DNA of 64,000 bases. Origin: Brevipalpus yothersi (lineage: Eukaryota; Arthropoda; Arachnida; Trombidiformes; Tenuipalpidae). The stretch spans positions 62,001 to 126,000 of the forward strand of contig QZCP01000005.1 in NCBI GenBank assembly GCA_003956705.1. The letters run 5' to 3'. Positions 9,877 through 23,461 of the stretch are shown here, piece by piece. The notes below the pieces were generated by a model that was given only the letters and a program-made list of their open reading frames with translations, did no database searches and was not told where the DNA came from. Position numbers and translations under genes: made by a program. The stretch's first letter is position 1; each line of letters begins with the position of its first letter.

Positions 9877-11655
9877 CTGGTTGGAATCGAGACCCCAGAA
9901 TTCCAATTCTTCTTCGAACAATGGGCCGCACACATCAGTCGGATAATGAAGTTTACCAGTACGATAATAATTCAATATCTGGCCAAATACGCCTGGATGT
10001 CGGTCGAAAAAGTATTCGTTCAAAACAGGATCATAATTTGCTAAGGCATCAGTCAATCGAGACAATCTAGTAGCTGGAATTTTTTTCAAAGTTGCCTGAA
10101 GAAATATGGTGAGAAAAAAAGAGAGTAGATAGAAATAATATTATGTATGAGTATGAACAATAAAATCTTGAAAAAACTGTCATCAAAACAAGTAACAAAT
10201 GGTTTTAAAGTTTAGACAAGCGCGAAAGAAGAGATAGAAAGAGAAAAAGAGAGATAGAATCAAAAAATGGCACAAAAAAGAGTAGACAAAATATGTACTC
10301 AATCTTGGTCACTCTGTAGCTCATAGTGTTCATGAGTAAAGTGATAACAGGACCGATTATCACACTTTTTATCAGGATTGTGATTGAGATTCTCTTTTTT
10401 CTACTCTTTGTAACTCAGTCTCCTCATCTTCGAGCTTCTTAAATCATTTCTCTTCCTTTTCTTTCAGCCCAAATTTTTTGTTCACCCTCAGCTGCTCTCA
10501 ACAATGCCTCTAGCACGTTGATGCCACTGTTTGTATGTGTGTGTATATGTCTTTTTGACCCTATGTGTGGATGCTGAGGCACGAAGAATGTCAAGAGTGA
10601 TGATGCTCAAAGTGACAAACTTATTCTCCTGGAATAAGATGATGTCTTACATATACACACCTCATAGACACACATGTAGGAAGGTTGAAAAAAAGAGAAA
10701 GATGGAAAGAAAGAAAGAAAGAAAGAGAAGTGAAAAAGAGTAGAAGAGAAAGTGAAGAATGAAAAGAGAAAGATCCAGGTCATCATCATCGCTTGAAACA
10801 TCTCTGGTTTTTATTCTTACACTGAAGCATTCACTGAAGAGAGAGAGAGAGAGNNNNNNNNNNNNNNNNNNNNNNNNNNNNNNNNNNNNNNNNNNNNNNN
10901 NNNNNNNNNNNNNNNNNNNNNNNNNNNNNNNNNNNNNNNNNNNNNNNNNNNNNNNNNNNNNNNNNNNNNNNNNNNNNNNNNNNNNNNNNNNNNNNNNNNN
11001 NNNNNNNNNNNNNNNNNNNNNNNNNNNNNNNNNNNNNNNNNNNNNNNNNNNNNNNNNNNNNNNNNNNNNNNNNNNNNNNNNNNNNNNNNNNNNNNNNNNA
11101 AAAAAATATCACAGAGGTATACAAGTGAGAGAGAGAGAGAAGCTTGTGATCTTTCATCTGGTATCTCTTTTTTTCCAATACCTATATATTATTATCATGC
11201 ATTGTCTGATCGATATGACAGTTATGATCCGTGTAGTGAATATTAACATTAGAATTGAATCGAAAGTGGAAAAAGAAATCACTGAAAAATCCTCAAGGTA
11301 TCAGTGGAAAAGAAATATATTTTTCTTTATCTTACACACTCAAAATAGAATGAAAAATCCAAAAAAGTATGATAGTAAAAAAAGGTAAAGATTTCAGGAA
11401 GCTCAACTCATACACGAAAAAAAAGACTAACAGCACAGGAGCTTATCTTTGTAATCAGAATCATGGAATATTGATTTTCAAATTCTCAGCCTTCGTCTCC
11501 CCCTTCCCAACTCGTCTCTCTCTCTCTCTCTCTCTCTATCTTTCAACCTCATGTCTGTGAGTTATTCCTAAACATACAGTAGAGCTCACCTTGTAGGTTT
11601 CATGGCGTATTCCTCCAACATTCAATACAACCCTATTCTCCGAGTCAAGATTCAT
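9877..11655 (-). CDS. Shaw: Shaw/Kv3-type voltage-gated potassium channel, first two coding exons (partial)
   Basis: Coding exon 1 is 11590-11655 (22 residues, MNLDSENRVVLNVGGIRHET...), ending at a GTGAGC donor. Coding exon 2 is 9877-10095 (73 residues, ATLKKIPATRLSRLTDALAN... to FWGLDSNQ), bounded by ttcag and GTAAGT. Both junctions are phase 0. Together they give the first 95 residues, the T1 (BTB) tetramerisation domain that sets Shaw-subfamily assembly of plasma-membrane K+ channels. NVGGIRHETYK, NEYFFDRHPGVF and GKLHYPTDVCGPLFEEELEFWG are near-diagnostic for Shaw (the last is 22 residues long and is only named here in part: HYPTDVCGPLFEEELEFWG). The intron (10096-11589) holds an assembly gap. 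The exons for the voltage sensor, pore and S6 were not found in the window. They probably lie left of position 1, which would make the following intron at least 9.8 kb and host to nested genes. Confidence 0.9.
10854..11099. other. Assembly gap (246 N)
   Basis: A run of N that begins inside a GA dinucleotide tract (10839-10853) and lies in the first Shaw intron. Its true size is unknown. It may simply hide a long GA repeat. Confidence 0.99.
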
Positions 11656-12747
11656 ATTGCATTGAAGAGCATACAAGATGCCCTTTTCTCAGCCTATTGA
11701 TGCTGAAAATTTTCAATTGTCCACTACACAATTCACTTGTCAAGATTGTATCGTCACAAGTGTTAGTCCGGTTGATGGCAGCAATGAACCGCGAAAAAGA
11801 AGGCAACTTGTGGTTTATGTTAGATTTTTTCGATTTAAATGATTCGTTTAGCGGAAAATGAAGAGTGTCAATTTTGGTGAGCTGTTGTTGCAATTGTGAG
11901 TGTAGAAGAAAAAGTGGGCAAAGTGATAGCAGTGGTGACAAAATGTGTGTCAATATGATGAGGATGAGTGAAGCTGATGGCGGTGAAAATAGTGTTGATG
12001 ACAGTAGATAAGTTGTCAAATATTGTTCTTGGCTAGCCTTGATTATGATACAATTTACGCTGGACTTTGTCCATAAGAGAGTTGGACCAACCAAGTGTTT
12101 ATTGGGTGGGATTTTCATTGCCAAATTTCATGACCAATATAATGGATTCACAAGGTAGTAATAGTAATAGTGGTAGTAGAGTGACTTTTTGTTAGCATAC
12201 TTGGTCAATGTGAGCATCCCAAGTCGTTATGAAGAGGCTCCCTTCACTCTTTTTTTCTCTTCTATCGCTACCTTGAAGCCTTGCTTCAGCGCAATCAAGC
12301 TGTGAACATTTGAGCTCATTCATAAAAACCCATATATGACAGGCAACTTATTCTACTATCAGAATATCACGCCTACTCATCAGCATGGAGTAACTGTTAT
12401 CGACGATCTCCTTCTTTTTTCTTTCTTTCTTTCTTTCTATATCTTACGAAAATTTGAATTTCTTGCACCAAAACACACACAAAAAACTGTGGATCAAGTA
12501 TGTTAAACTTTTGTTGAAAATGTTAGATAGATTTTGCAACAGATAATCAAAATTCAACTAGCCACTTCAGGGTATAGAACAATAACAACAGGTTTGATCG
12601 AATTCAATCTTGGACCGAACTTTTAAACCATCAAACTAGTTACATGTATCAGAATAATCCAGAACACTCACTGCTCACTGGGAAAAAGTACAGTAGAATA
12701 CTGACGTTAGTGCATGTGTGTATATGTATTCCGTAGACGATCGAGGA

Positions 12748-12774
12748 AGAGAGAGAGAGAGAGAGAGAGAGAGA
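12748..12774. repeat. (GA)n tract
   Basis: A GA dinucleotide run of about 26 bases in intergenic sequence upstream of Shaw. Confidence 0.95.
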
Positions 12775-15700
12775 ATTTCTGAGGCTTCATGGGATTGACT
12801 CCCTCAGACTACTTGCTTCTGTCAAATACACCAGCCAGAATTCCTACTGTATACGAAGTGAATCTCGATAATTTCTATTCTCTTGCTAGTCAAGTATTCT
12901 CAGCCACACTAGCAACTCTGGTTCCCTCTACAGCTTACTGGTCCAATCAAATAATCGATCATGTATTGGGTTAACCTCTCTTCAATTGAGAGGAAAACTT
13001 TTATTGAGCAGGTGAAACAAATAATCGAGCAGTAAAAAGTTTTTTCTTTCAACTTCAGATAGATTCGGAAGGAAATAAGTGAGAAAGTGAAGTGGAAAAC
13101 ATGGGAAAGCTAATGGAATTCAAACCAATTTTCACCCATATTGCTTGGAATGACCTTTAGACAAAAAGGAGGATCAAAAAATAGTACATGTGTGTGTGTT
13201 AGAAAGTAGCTCTATTCACCAGTTTTTTTTGGAAGCAAAGAAGCATTCAATATCATTGCCTGAAGGCATAAGCTACCAACTTTCATCTACACTTAAAGTT
13301 GGATAGACGAATAGAAAAGTATCAATATTGTTGATCCCTCAAGTATTTGAGAAACAAATACACAGTGAAGATGGATCACCTTATTCACAATGATGCAAAT
13401 GTTCATGTTTGTATTGAGCTACTTTATTCAATTGTAAGAACATCATATTGACATTTCTTCGCCTCTCATATCTTGCATAACAATAGATGCTGAAAGATTT
13501 TTCTCCTTACTAGAAAAAGATTAGCATGTCAAGCTTGTGTTGTTCAAGAACAAATATGTGAATAGCTGAGCCTTCTAGAAGTTTATATGTGGGGTCTAAA
13601 ATGAATTCTTATACTCGTTTGCATAATGAAAGATAATGCTAATGATGATAATAACAATAATTATTATCCAAAATACAATAGAGTTTATATTTGAGGTGAG
13701 TTAAAAAAGTTTCCTCTATACTAACTTATAACCAAGACAATCAGCATCAAAAACAGTGTTACCGTAAAAAAAGAGGAGTAAGATTGGCAAAAAACAATCA
13801 TTCTTCATCCAAGAGAACATGTGGAGTATTGATTTGCCCAATTCGGATGGAAGGTATGAGAACATGCTCAAAACCTTAGTCATTAGTCGTTCACACAACA
13901 GGTATGAATCACAGTAGAGAGAAACAGAAAAATAAGAGTTTTCTCAATAAGCGAAGGTATAGTAAGCTCATACTTAGTTACTGTACTTGCCTAGGATGAA
14001 GGGAGAGAGAGAGAGAGAAAATTGAAGACAATGTGGAAAGGGGATACAACTAAGGCAATAGGGTATTCTTTTTCGGATAATCGATAGTTCATGTGAAGCT
14101 TATGGGAATAGAGGGAGTAGCTGGGCTTAGTTTCATTTTCAGGTATGCTATGGTGCTCAATTGTTGAGGAATACTTGTAGTTTGGGAAAAAAGAGAGATA
14201 TTCTGAGCATGAAATAGAGAGAGAGAAACGAACTCTTTATCTCGCTCAGTGTGGAATCAGTAAGCAGTCATTCGATTGTTGGAGAGAGCAAAAAGTATTC
14301 TCGTTCATCGATAGCGAATTGTTTTGTTTCTTGCTGCTTGTTGAAAAATTTAAGGTGAATATTCTACCTGAGGACAGGATCAAGCTAGTAAAGAGGAGAT
14401 CCACTCAAAGACACTATGGAATTTAACCCAATCAAAGTTATGCATAATCGAAAAAGTTAGAAGGTAAGTTTTTACTTTTTCTAGTTCCTATTTGCTTTTT
14501 TTGGAAAAAAAGTATTGAAATTATGGGATCATGATTAGATGAATCGGAATATTTTTCTGTTCAATTTTTGCCTCTATGCATTTTGAATTCATTTTTTTTG
14601 ATTGATATGTATACATTGGACGTATACGTGGGTAGATCTGTTTCCGTTCAATGCCTATCTTGCTTACAATTCTTGAAGAAACTTCAAAATACTCATGGTA
14701 ATAGTCTGATAAGCGTATGAATAAACATTTCGAGAGCGGATAAACTGTGTTCATCACTTTTCAGATAGTCTACTATGTATTTCGAAACAAGTGAGGTACA
14801 TCAAGTGACTGAGAAGCGTTTCTGAATGAGAGCCGGAAATGATTACCTTTTTTCAATCGATTTTTTTCAGCCTGTCAATCGATTTAATGTACACCTTTAG
14901 AGTTAGTAAAATTTTCTCGGACTTTTCCTCCAGAATACATGCATATTCGAGTAGCATATTCACTTCAATTATCTTACAGACTCATGTGACAAGTTGGAAG
15001 GGTTGATAGCCTAACTGAACAGACAGCTGATAATTTATGATGTTGGTAGTTCATTTTTCTTATCCATCCTGTTAATTTCTCCTCTCACCTATGTGAAAGG
15101 TGACCATTGATAGATTGAAATATACTGTGTGGGACTAACTCAATTTCAAGTATAAAGCATGCACATAATGGGTTTAGTGATCATGACCGTGATATTGTTT
15201 TTGCTTTCCAATTCACACAGGAATCACTCATTCTTCGATCATGAATATAGATAGCTCTCGACTCTGATTAAACTTTGGCTAAAAATACTGTCAACAAGAA
15301 TTGCGGTATTGCTTTAATATTCAAGAGTAAAGAATTTTTTGCGTGACTTTCCGCTAGTCTGAATCATTTCAACACTTTTCTGCCTTCAATACGATCATTT
15401 CCGATCGAATGTGTTTCATATGCTGGCCTCATTTATCTTTTCTGATGAGAATCTGAACAAGTGAGCAAGTCAATTTCTTATCAACTCAAATGTAAAATGG
15501 AGTACAGTTCTGAAAAGACTTCACATCCTGTTGACGATTTTAGCAACATCAATCTATTTGATATGAAACAAATTGAATACCTCCTGCTAGTAGAGGAGAT
15601 TCCATAGATTTTTCAATTGAAACCTCACTCATGTATATGTGTGTGTTTATGTGGAAAAGGTTGTATAGAAGTAGAAGTTGAGTTTGAATGAATCAAGTCA

Positions 15701-18700
15701 GGAATGAGAATCACCGAAATAACTATTGCCAATGTTAACATTCAGGGGCACCAAGATGAAAAGTTACTACATTCAATTCAAATATAGTAAACAATATTTT
15801 CATTTCTGTGCCTTTTTTCTTCTCATCTCTTCTTCCCAAATCATCATCGTATTTGTCAAAAAATATGGCAATAGAGTTGAAAAGGAATAGGTTTGGCTGG
15901 TTGATAAGTATATTCCCATGGATGACTTGAGTTAGCTCAGCAAGAGAATGGAGACTTTTCTCTCCTCTCCCGTCTTTCATCCCCAGATCTTAGGATCATT
16001 CAAATGAAACCGAGTTGGTTTCAGGGAGAAAGAACATAAAGAGAGAAAGCGAAAGAGTAAAAAAGATGAAGTAACTAAAAAAGTCTTACATTACATCAGA
16101 GGAATGTCATCTAGGAAACATTGAGAGACTAGCTCAATGAATGTAGAAGCACGAAGCCTTCAGGACTTTCTCTCTTTCTCTCTTTCCATCTTACTCTCTG
16201 GATGCCAAACTGTTCGAGTGTATCTTTCCTCAATCAGCCTCGGTATTAGGGCTCATGCAATATTTGACTTTTATCTTGATTTCTTTTACTGCTACCAATC
16301 GAGGGATGAAGAGGACAGAGAGCTGGGTAGAGAGGAAAGAGGATAGAGAAAATAAGAGGGCTCTCATCTCATTTGAGTGACTGAAGAGTTGAGAGAGGAG
16401 AATAGAAAACTCATTGGGTGATTATCACTATCTCATGCGATTGAATGCAATTAATCGGATGTTGAAGTGTTTGTAGTGTATATATGGCTGATTAGACTGC
16501 AAGTGGGTGGTGAAGCATAGATAACGTTCACTGTGTGTGTGATTAGCTAAAGAGATCAGCCAGCATTAGCCCAGAGATCAACCTTCTTCCTCTCTTCCTT
16601 TTTAACGAGCTAATCAAGAAATCTAGAGAATACTGGACTTTCTGTGTGTTAGTTTTTTATTTTTATTTTTCTCGAATTTTGTTGCCATCAAATGTCTGTT
16701 CAATGTTGCCGTCATGACACAGAAATTATTCATCCAATGCAGGTATGTTTCTTTGTGACTGAAAAGAAGTAAAAAAGCATCATCAACACGAATGTGCTCA
16801 AAGAGTATGCAACTGTCCAACTGGTTAGTGGGAAAAAGATACATGATATGAGAGAGAATCAAATCTAGAAGATGAATATCCTATCTCGAAATGGTATCAG
16901 AACTTTCGAGAAGAAATTTGAGAAATGTCAATAATTAAGAAAACAAAATTCAGCCTAGTCATCATTCATCTCGAGCTACTTGCATACTGTATTGTATTGT
17001 AATTTTTAAGGGCCACAATATTTTTCCTCTCCAAATTCAGTTCTCAAGTGAGTTTAATTCTAATGTATCTGAAAAGCTTTCTCATTTGTGATTCTTCGAG
17101 AAATGTTTGTGATTCAAGAAAATTCAACTTATTATGATGATAAGCTTCAACTCCAAGTGGGTTGATCCATCTTCTCTCTCTCTTTCTGTCTCTCTTTTAT
17201 GATTCAAGATACAAAAGATAACTATGTGAATTTTTTCCCTGTTCACTTCGAGCTTGAATTTTTATCCAACGATTACTTGAATGCAAATGATTCGGAACGA
17301 GTATACACACACACACAACCTGTAATATTTTCCAATCATGAAAAGAGCCTCCAAGTTGTGTTAAAGAATAGGGAATAAAGTAGATTCTACCAATAAAATT
17401 CTGCTATAATCTAAATGCATATCTTGTATTGCACAATCTTATGAAAAGAAGGGAAACTTTCACTCGATAGCCCAGTACCTGATATGATAGATTTTGGTAA
17501 CTTTCAAGGCTCTATGTGTGTGAATAAAGTTTTGCTTTCAAATTTCATCAAGAATGATCAATGAGCTCTTGTTGTTATAGTGTATAAGGTAACCCTAGAA
17601 AAATCTTGTTGAGAGAATTGAATGGATCTAAAGTAGCCCTCAAAAGACAAATCTAATATATCTTTCAGTCATGTCCGAAGAATGAAATGAAGTGATCGGT
17701 GATAAAATGTTCATTCGAGAATGAGCATAAAAAGTATGGCCATATAAAGGGAGAAGAGGAAGTGAACTGAAAGCTCGAGTGAAGCAAAAAATGAAGCTAA
17801 AAGAAAAATTGGCAGAAAAGAGGAAATAGAAGGAATAAGAGTGAAAAAACGACTAAAAATAAGGTAAACTAGGTATGAGAATGAAAGAGAAAGGACAGAA
17901 AAAAATACTTCTCTGGAATCATTTCAATGATAGCACACACACACACATATATATAAGCTCAAGAATTGTGCCATGCTGTGGATTGTCAGAATAGTAGCCA
18001 GTATACCTGAAATATAGGCAATTTGATTCGATGATTCTATTCGGAGCTCAACTCTGATGAGACGTGAAACGCAATGAGACATGAGATTGAATGATATGGA
18101 GAGTATTTGAAATTCCATATATATAAACGTTATACCATCCAATAAGGTAAACTTTTCGTGGACTGATTGTGCAAGTAGTTTGAGATACAGCCATGAATGT
18201 TGTTCAAATTTAGCTTCCATATTATCATAACACTCTCTCTTTCTCTCTCTCTCTTTCTTTCATTTTCTCTCTCTTTTTCTAGAATCAAATGATGTGTGTA
18301 TATATCCTCTTCTTATCAATTCTATTGAGCGTGTATCATTCTGTTAAATCAAATAATTCTCATCCATTGAATTACATCATGACACAGATAAACTTCATTT
18401 TGATGAGCTCTTTTGTGATTTCACTTGAAACTTCAAAACCGAGATTCTGTTTGGAACGTGATAAAAGACTGATGGAGAGAAAATATGAAATAGGAATACT
18501 TCCCTCAAATTAAAACTATTATTATTCATGAAAAATTTCTATGAGAGAATTCAGATACTCTTCTGCATTTTATACTTTTTTTTATGGGCTGCAAATAATA
18601 TAAAGACTAGGAAGTAGGTCTGAAAAAGAAGAGTGGGAAAAAATTCACATAAATGATACTTACAGACTCGATGAAAAGGTGTATCAAATAGGTAAGAAAC

Positions 18701-19666
18701 TATATGCTTTTGCAAATGGTTCCTTAAACAAATGGAAGCTTAGTTCAGTGAGAATGTTCAAACCAAAGGAAGAAAAAAAACATTCGAATTTTGAGCCAAC
18801 CAAGTATGTCTCTAAGATTAAAGTCCTGAAGTTTTTCTAACAGCCTCAATCCCTTGTTCACACAAGATAAGGATAAGGAATAGTGGGAAAAAAAGTCTAA
18901 GGAAAAAGAAGTTTCTTGAATAAGCAAAAAAGTGCACCAAACTCGTAACCATACGATTTTCCAAGCAATCTTTCTTCCACTTCCTTTTCTTGTCAATAAG
19001 AAACATTCGATTGACTATGAGAATTTTCTCTGTGATCAGACTGAATATCCATCGAAAGTGGATTGACTTTTCTTCGGTAAATGCTACACTTCCGATCAAC
19101 AGGGGATCCACTTTAGGTGCTCCAGATGAAATCTTGAGTAGGAAGTCAAGAGATTGATTCAAGGAGTACATATTCGAACACATATAGATTGTGTATCAGT
19201 CACGGTTAATCATTCTGATTTCCAATTGGTTGCGGAATGCTAAATAGGTTAAAAGTAAGAGCTTTGATATGTTTTTCGATTTTACTTTTGCATCGAATAG
19301 CTACATTCATATCCATACAAACACCACGAATGTCAGTATGTATATTTTGGATAAAAATCAGGGAAGCGAATAGATATTCACTCAAATTCTCTCACCACCA
19401 AATCTTACTACAATAAAATGAATAAATCGAGTGTAGGAGGAGAAAATTTCTCAAAATAATGTGCAACTAATCGAATTTGGAGATTTTTTCACCACGCAAA
19501 AAGTATCGATTCTGTATACATGTATACACAAACACTTACTACTACTACTGCTATTCCAGCAGATAGTTTCCCTATTCAGCAATACACTCGATTTCGAAAC
19601 TTACAATGGAAGATGAGTTTGGTAAGCTTCTGGAAGATCTAGAGCTTTTCCGCTCGTTCAGCTGCG

Positions 19667-19673
<7 letters not shown>

Positions 19674-19744
<71 letters not shown>
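19674..19744. repeat. (GA)n microsatellite
   Basis: A GA run of about 70 bases in intergenic sequence; a shorter GA tract follows at 19962-19995. Confidence 0.97.
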
Positions 19745-19745
<1 letters not shown>

Positions 19746-19961
19746 TACACTACCTACACTAGCTTCACCTCACCTCTTCTCTTCATCTCTTTCTCTCTTC
19801 CTCCCTCATAACCTCATCACAACGATAAATCTCAATGATGCTCACAGATAAAATCAATACTGTCAGCATCGATGTTGGAAAACATTTCATCTTGCCACAT
19901 AGACTATCAAATCATTTCTCTACATGTTCACCTTAACGGTGAGGAAAGGAATGCACATCGA

Positions 19962-19962
19962 C

Positions 19963-19995
<33 letters not shown>
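19962..19995. repeat. (GA)n tract
   Basis: A GA run of about 33 bases with one AA interruption. Confidence 0.95.
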
Positions 19996-20434
19996 CACAT
20001 AGTTTCTCACCGGTCGTCATTAAGATCAACAAGATCGTGGTATCAGTTCACTGGACGAACTCATATTTTCTCACACACAAGCCATGATGAAATTATTGTA
20101 GCACAATAGAACAGATTTGATATCTCTTTTTTTCTCTCTTACTTGGCCATCTATTTTTTGCTCTCCTCTTCATCTTCTATCTCTCCTCTATTTTCCTTGC
20201 CTCTTTCAAATCTCGAATCATATCCACACATTTCATTGTATTATTTTTCTCTCAGTTCAAAGCTGTATGTTCAAAATGGTGTGAAGCCCCGAAGAGATAT
20301 ACCAAAGAGACAAGCCATGTTTGATAGGAGAAATCGAAAACTATATAAGAAGAGAGATTCCTTCTGTTTCTTGTTAGCCCAATCTTTTTCTAGTTTTACA
20401 GGCGAAAAACATCAGTATCAGCATGCAATATCTT

Positions 20435-20437
<3 letters not shown>

Positions 20438-20473
<36 letters not shown>
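20438..20473. repeat. (CT)n tract
   Basis: A CT dinucleotide run of about 35 bases, opposite in strand sense to the GA tracts 500-700 bases upstream. Confidence 0.95.
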
Positions 20474-20476
<3 letters not shown>

Positions 20477-21866
20477 TTGAGCATCATGACTATTGCAAGT
20501 GGAAATCCTCCTGTTCTTTTGAGCCTCTTTTCTCGAATACTCCTTCATCTTTATCCTCTTTCCATCTTTTTGCTTCCTTTCCGCTACTCCCAACTCTCTG
20601 TCTTCGTACTTTAATATTCCGCTTTCTAACGGAATCCAGCATCAATGTTTACTCTGTCCATTCATTTTTTACATCCTACTTGCTTCCAACAATTGCTATC
20701 ACTCATTTTTGACGATAACTCAGTATACCACATGATGGCAAACACCATGTAGAAACAAATCTTCTGCTCTATAGTTTCAAAAAAAGTTTCTCAAAATGTG
20801 TATATTCTGTGTGTATACTTGAGAACAAGAGAGGATGAGAAAGAAAGAGAAAGTAAAAGAAAGAGAAAAAGAGAGACCAGATCAGCATCAACAGCCAGGG
20901 CCACCTCAAGCTTTTCCTTAGTAGGACACACTCTTTTGAACATTGACAAATGGATGCTTCGTCGGAGATAATCGATTATCGACAAGAATCCTCTGACGCT
21001 CACCTGACACCTTCTGACAGCTCTTTTCCTCTTCATCTTTTTCTTTCTCTTCTTTCATCATCATTCACAACTGCATAACAAGTCTACCGATCGGAGAATG
21101 CAAATGGCCAAAATTGTTCATCAAAATAGTGGCGTTTATTCCATGTTTCGATCAATTTTGATCGACAAACTACTTTTGTAGCAACATACAGAGTGAATAG
21201 TATTGTTGAACAATTCCTAATTTACTGTCCCCTTTTTCCCTTAGTAAAGATTAATTCTATGCTCAGACGAAAATCAAATAAGCTGGGTTGAGGTTAGAAA
21301 CTGTGAGGCTCATCTACTGAGCAAGCCTAATCTCAATTGAGAGAAATCGAATTTTGAGCGCAAAAAAACTTGACTCAATTTGGCTTTGTTGAAGAACCTT
21401 TTTTTCACACTATCAGAACCCTGGAGCATTGATGACATTCGATATATTAGAACCGTGATCAGGTTCTATAGTCAAAAATAGCTGATCGAAGAGACTTTCT
21501 CATGTTACCCTAAACTTGGAAGAGTATCGGAATGCTCTGAAGAGAATAGAGTGTTCTTGATTCTGATCCAGGGTTACTGAAGAGAAGAAGACCGAGAAAA
21601 AGAGAAGAAAAAAACTGGGAAAAGGAATCTAGAGCTGTCTTAACTGGATGATTGTGAAAGAAGTGACATTGTTTTACCTCAATTGAATCAGAAATACCAA
21701 TGAGAGATGATCAAAGGTGACAAGAAGTGGACACGATAATCGGTTATCTGGAAAAGTTACTCAACTGAAAGCATCAGCGACAATTGGTAAATTTTATCTA
21801 CAAGCGAATCTTATTCTATTCTTCTCACCTGTAAATTAGATTCACAAACAATTTCCGATAGAATGT

Positions 21867-22082
21867 TCATTCTGTATCCAAAGCAAACTGTACTATTTCC
21901 AGACACTCTTGCTTCAAGCGTCTGACAATTTTACGAATCATTTCGGTGGAAATATCTGTGTATCCATGATTGAGAACGTTTTCCTGGGTGAATATTTTTC
22001 TCTTTTGCTCTTCTAACCCAATTACCCAATCCCTCTTCACCTTTTCTCTCTTTCTTTCTCTTCTATCCATCTTCATCGACAT
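21867..22082 (-). CDS. Weak candidate: short hypothetical protein, 71 residues
   Basis: An ATG-to-stop frame of 71 codons. The first ~25 residues are basic low-complexity sequence from a GA-rich patch. The C-terminal part (roughly ENVLNHGYTDISTEMIRKIV onward) has a balanced composition and a predicted basic/hydrophobic helix, unlike the simple-repeat ORFs around it. An acceptor-like ggttag precedes the balanced part, so it could be a terminal exon rather than a whole gene. I do not recognise it, and chance is a real alternative. Confidence 0.2.
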   Translation of the reverse strand: MSMKMDRRERKREKVKRDWVIGLEEQKRKIFTQENVLNHGYTDISTEMIRKIVRRLKQECLEIVQFALDTE

Positions 22083-23423
22083 TTTTTTCTATTGACAGGA
22101 AGCTCTGTCTGATTGCTCAAATTTTTACCAAGAAACAATTATTCCACACAATACATGGAGAATCGTCTCCATTCTTTACTCAGAATTCGTCAATTTATTT
22201 ATATATACACACACACAAACATACACCTGAAACATTGATAGACATAAATGAGGAAGTGTACAGAAGGCCAAAAGTTGTGTAGCATACAGCTTCATGGTGA
22301 AGCAATGTATAGAAAGATTTTCAATCGATTTTTCGACTTGTCTCTACACTTATATATTACTATTATTACTCTTAGAGTGTCAACAGAATTTGATGACCCT
22401 ATGTCCCTTAGGATTGCCACAAAATATGATTGACACTCGTTTTTGGGTTATAAGCTAAAAAGAAACGGCCAAATGGAGCTCCAACAGATTCATATAAAAT
22501 TTATAAGAACCAAGTTAAATGATAAAATAGTCATATGGAGAAATGGAGAGAAATGAGAGAAAGAGAGAGAGAGAGAAAATAGAAAAATTCTACCTTCTAT
22601 ACATTTACTTTCATTTGATAACTTCAAATGTTGACTTATGACTTCTCTTTATGTTTCTGATTGTTTTTCTTGAATGGAAGCCTTAATTCAACTGTGTCTT
22701 ACTTTCCGGGTATGATTGATATTGGGTTTTGTTCACTACAGCCTTTTGTTAATGTCATTATTAGCATGTGAACTAGTTCTATTGTTCTCCCTTTTTCTCT
22801 CTTCTCATTACTGATCACTTTTACCCAGTGTTGATCTGATTTTTCTCTCTATTCTTTTCCTCCTTCGCCTCTTTACCGTCTTGATAATCTCATTTTGATG
22901 GAGCCAACATCTCACTTGGTGAAGATGTATCTCTATCTACAAGATGCTGACTTTTTGTGTCTTTCGAAGATAGAGGCTGTTTTTTGCTCCACAAACATAT
23001 CATTTACCTCTTCTGACCACTTCAATTCCTATCTTCAGAACATTCGATAGGCGGAATCTATTTTCTATTCTCTTCTTCTTCTTCTTCTTATTCTTCTCCT
23101 CTTTCACCTTCCAAGGAATACATTGGCCATTGAAGATTAGAATCTTTGAGTAAAGATTGGATGAACTTTACTCTTGAGTCATTTTGGATGGCATTTCTAA
23201 GCTTTGCACTTCAATGGCAGTGTGCCTGATAACCTTATTCTTTGGCTGGGAGAATCCCAAAATGCGATGAGAAACTGTGACACCATCCATTGTCCTCGGT
23301 ATTTGAGCTCAACCGGATTCACCTCCGAGCCATTCTCGATAAACTATTCCACCTACGCTTGTTTTTGTCTTCATCGATGCTCTCAGCATCCGAGATCACT
23401 TTTCTTTATTTTCCCTTTTTGAT

Positions 23424-23426
<3 letters not shown>

Positions 23427-23459
<33 letters not shown>
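23427..23459. repeat. (CT)n tract
   Basis: A CT dinucleotide run of about 33 bases in intergenic sequence. Confidence 0.95.

Positions 23460-23461
<2 letters not shown>

Noticed and set aside
10759..11388. Frames spanning the N run
   Set aside because: Most of the predicted protein is unknown residues from the assembly gap.
20143..20712. Long plus-strand Ser/Leu-rich frame
   Set aside because: Produced by CT-rich simple sequence, with no recognisable domain and no ATG in good context.
20791..21036. Minus-strand frame with a GTGAGC donor-like site near 21,000
   Set aside because: Composition is more balanced than its surroundings, but I could not recognise a family or find partner exons.
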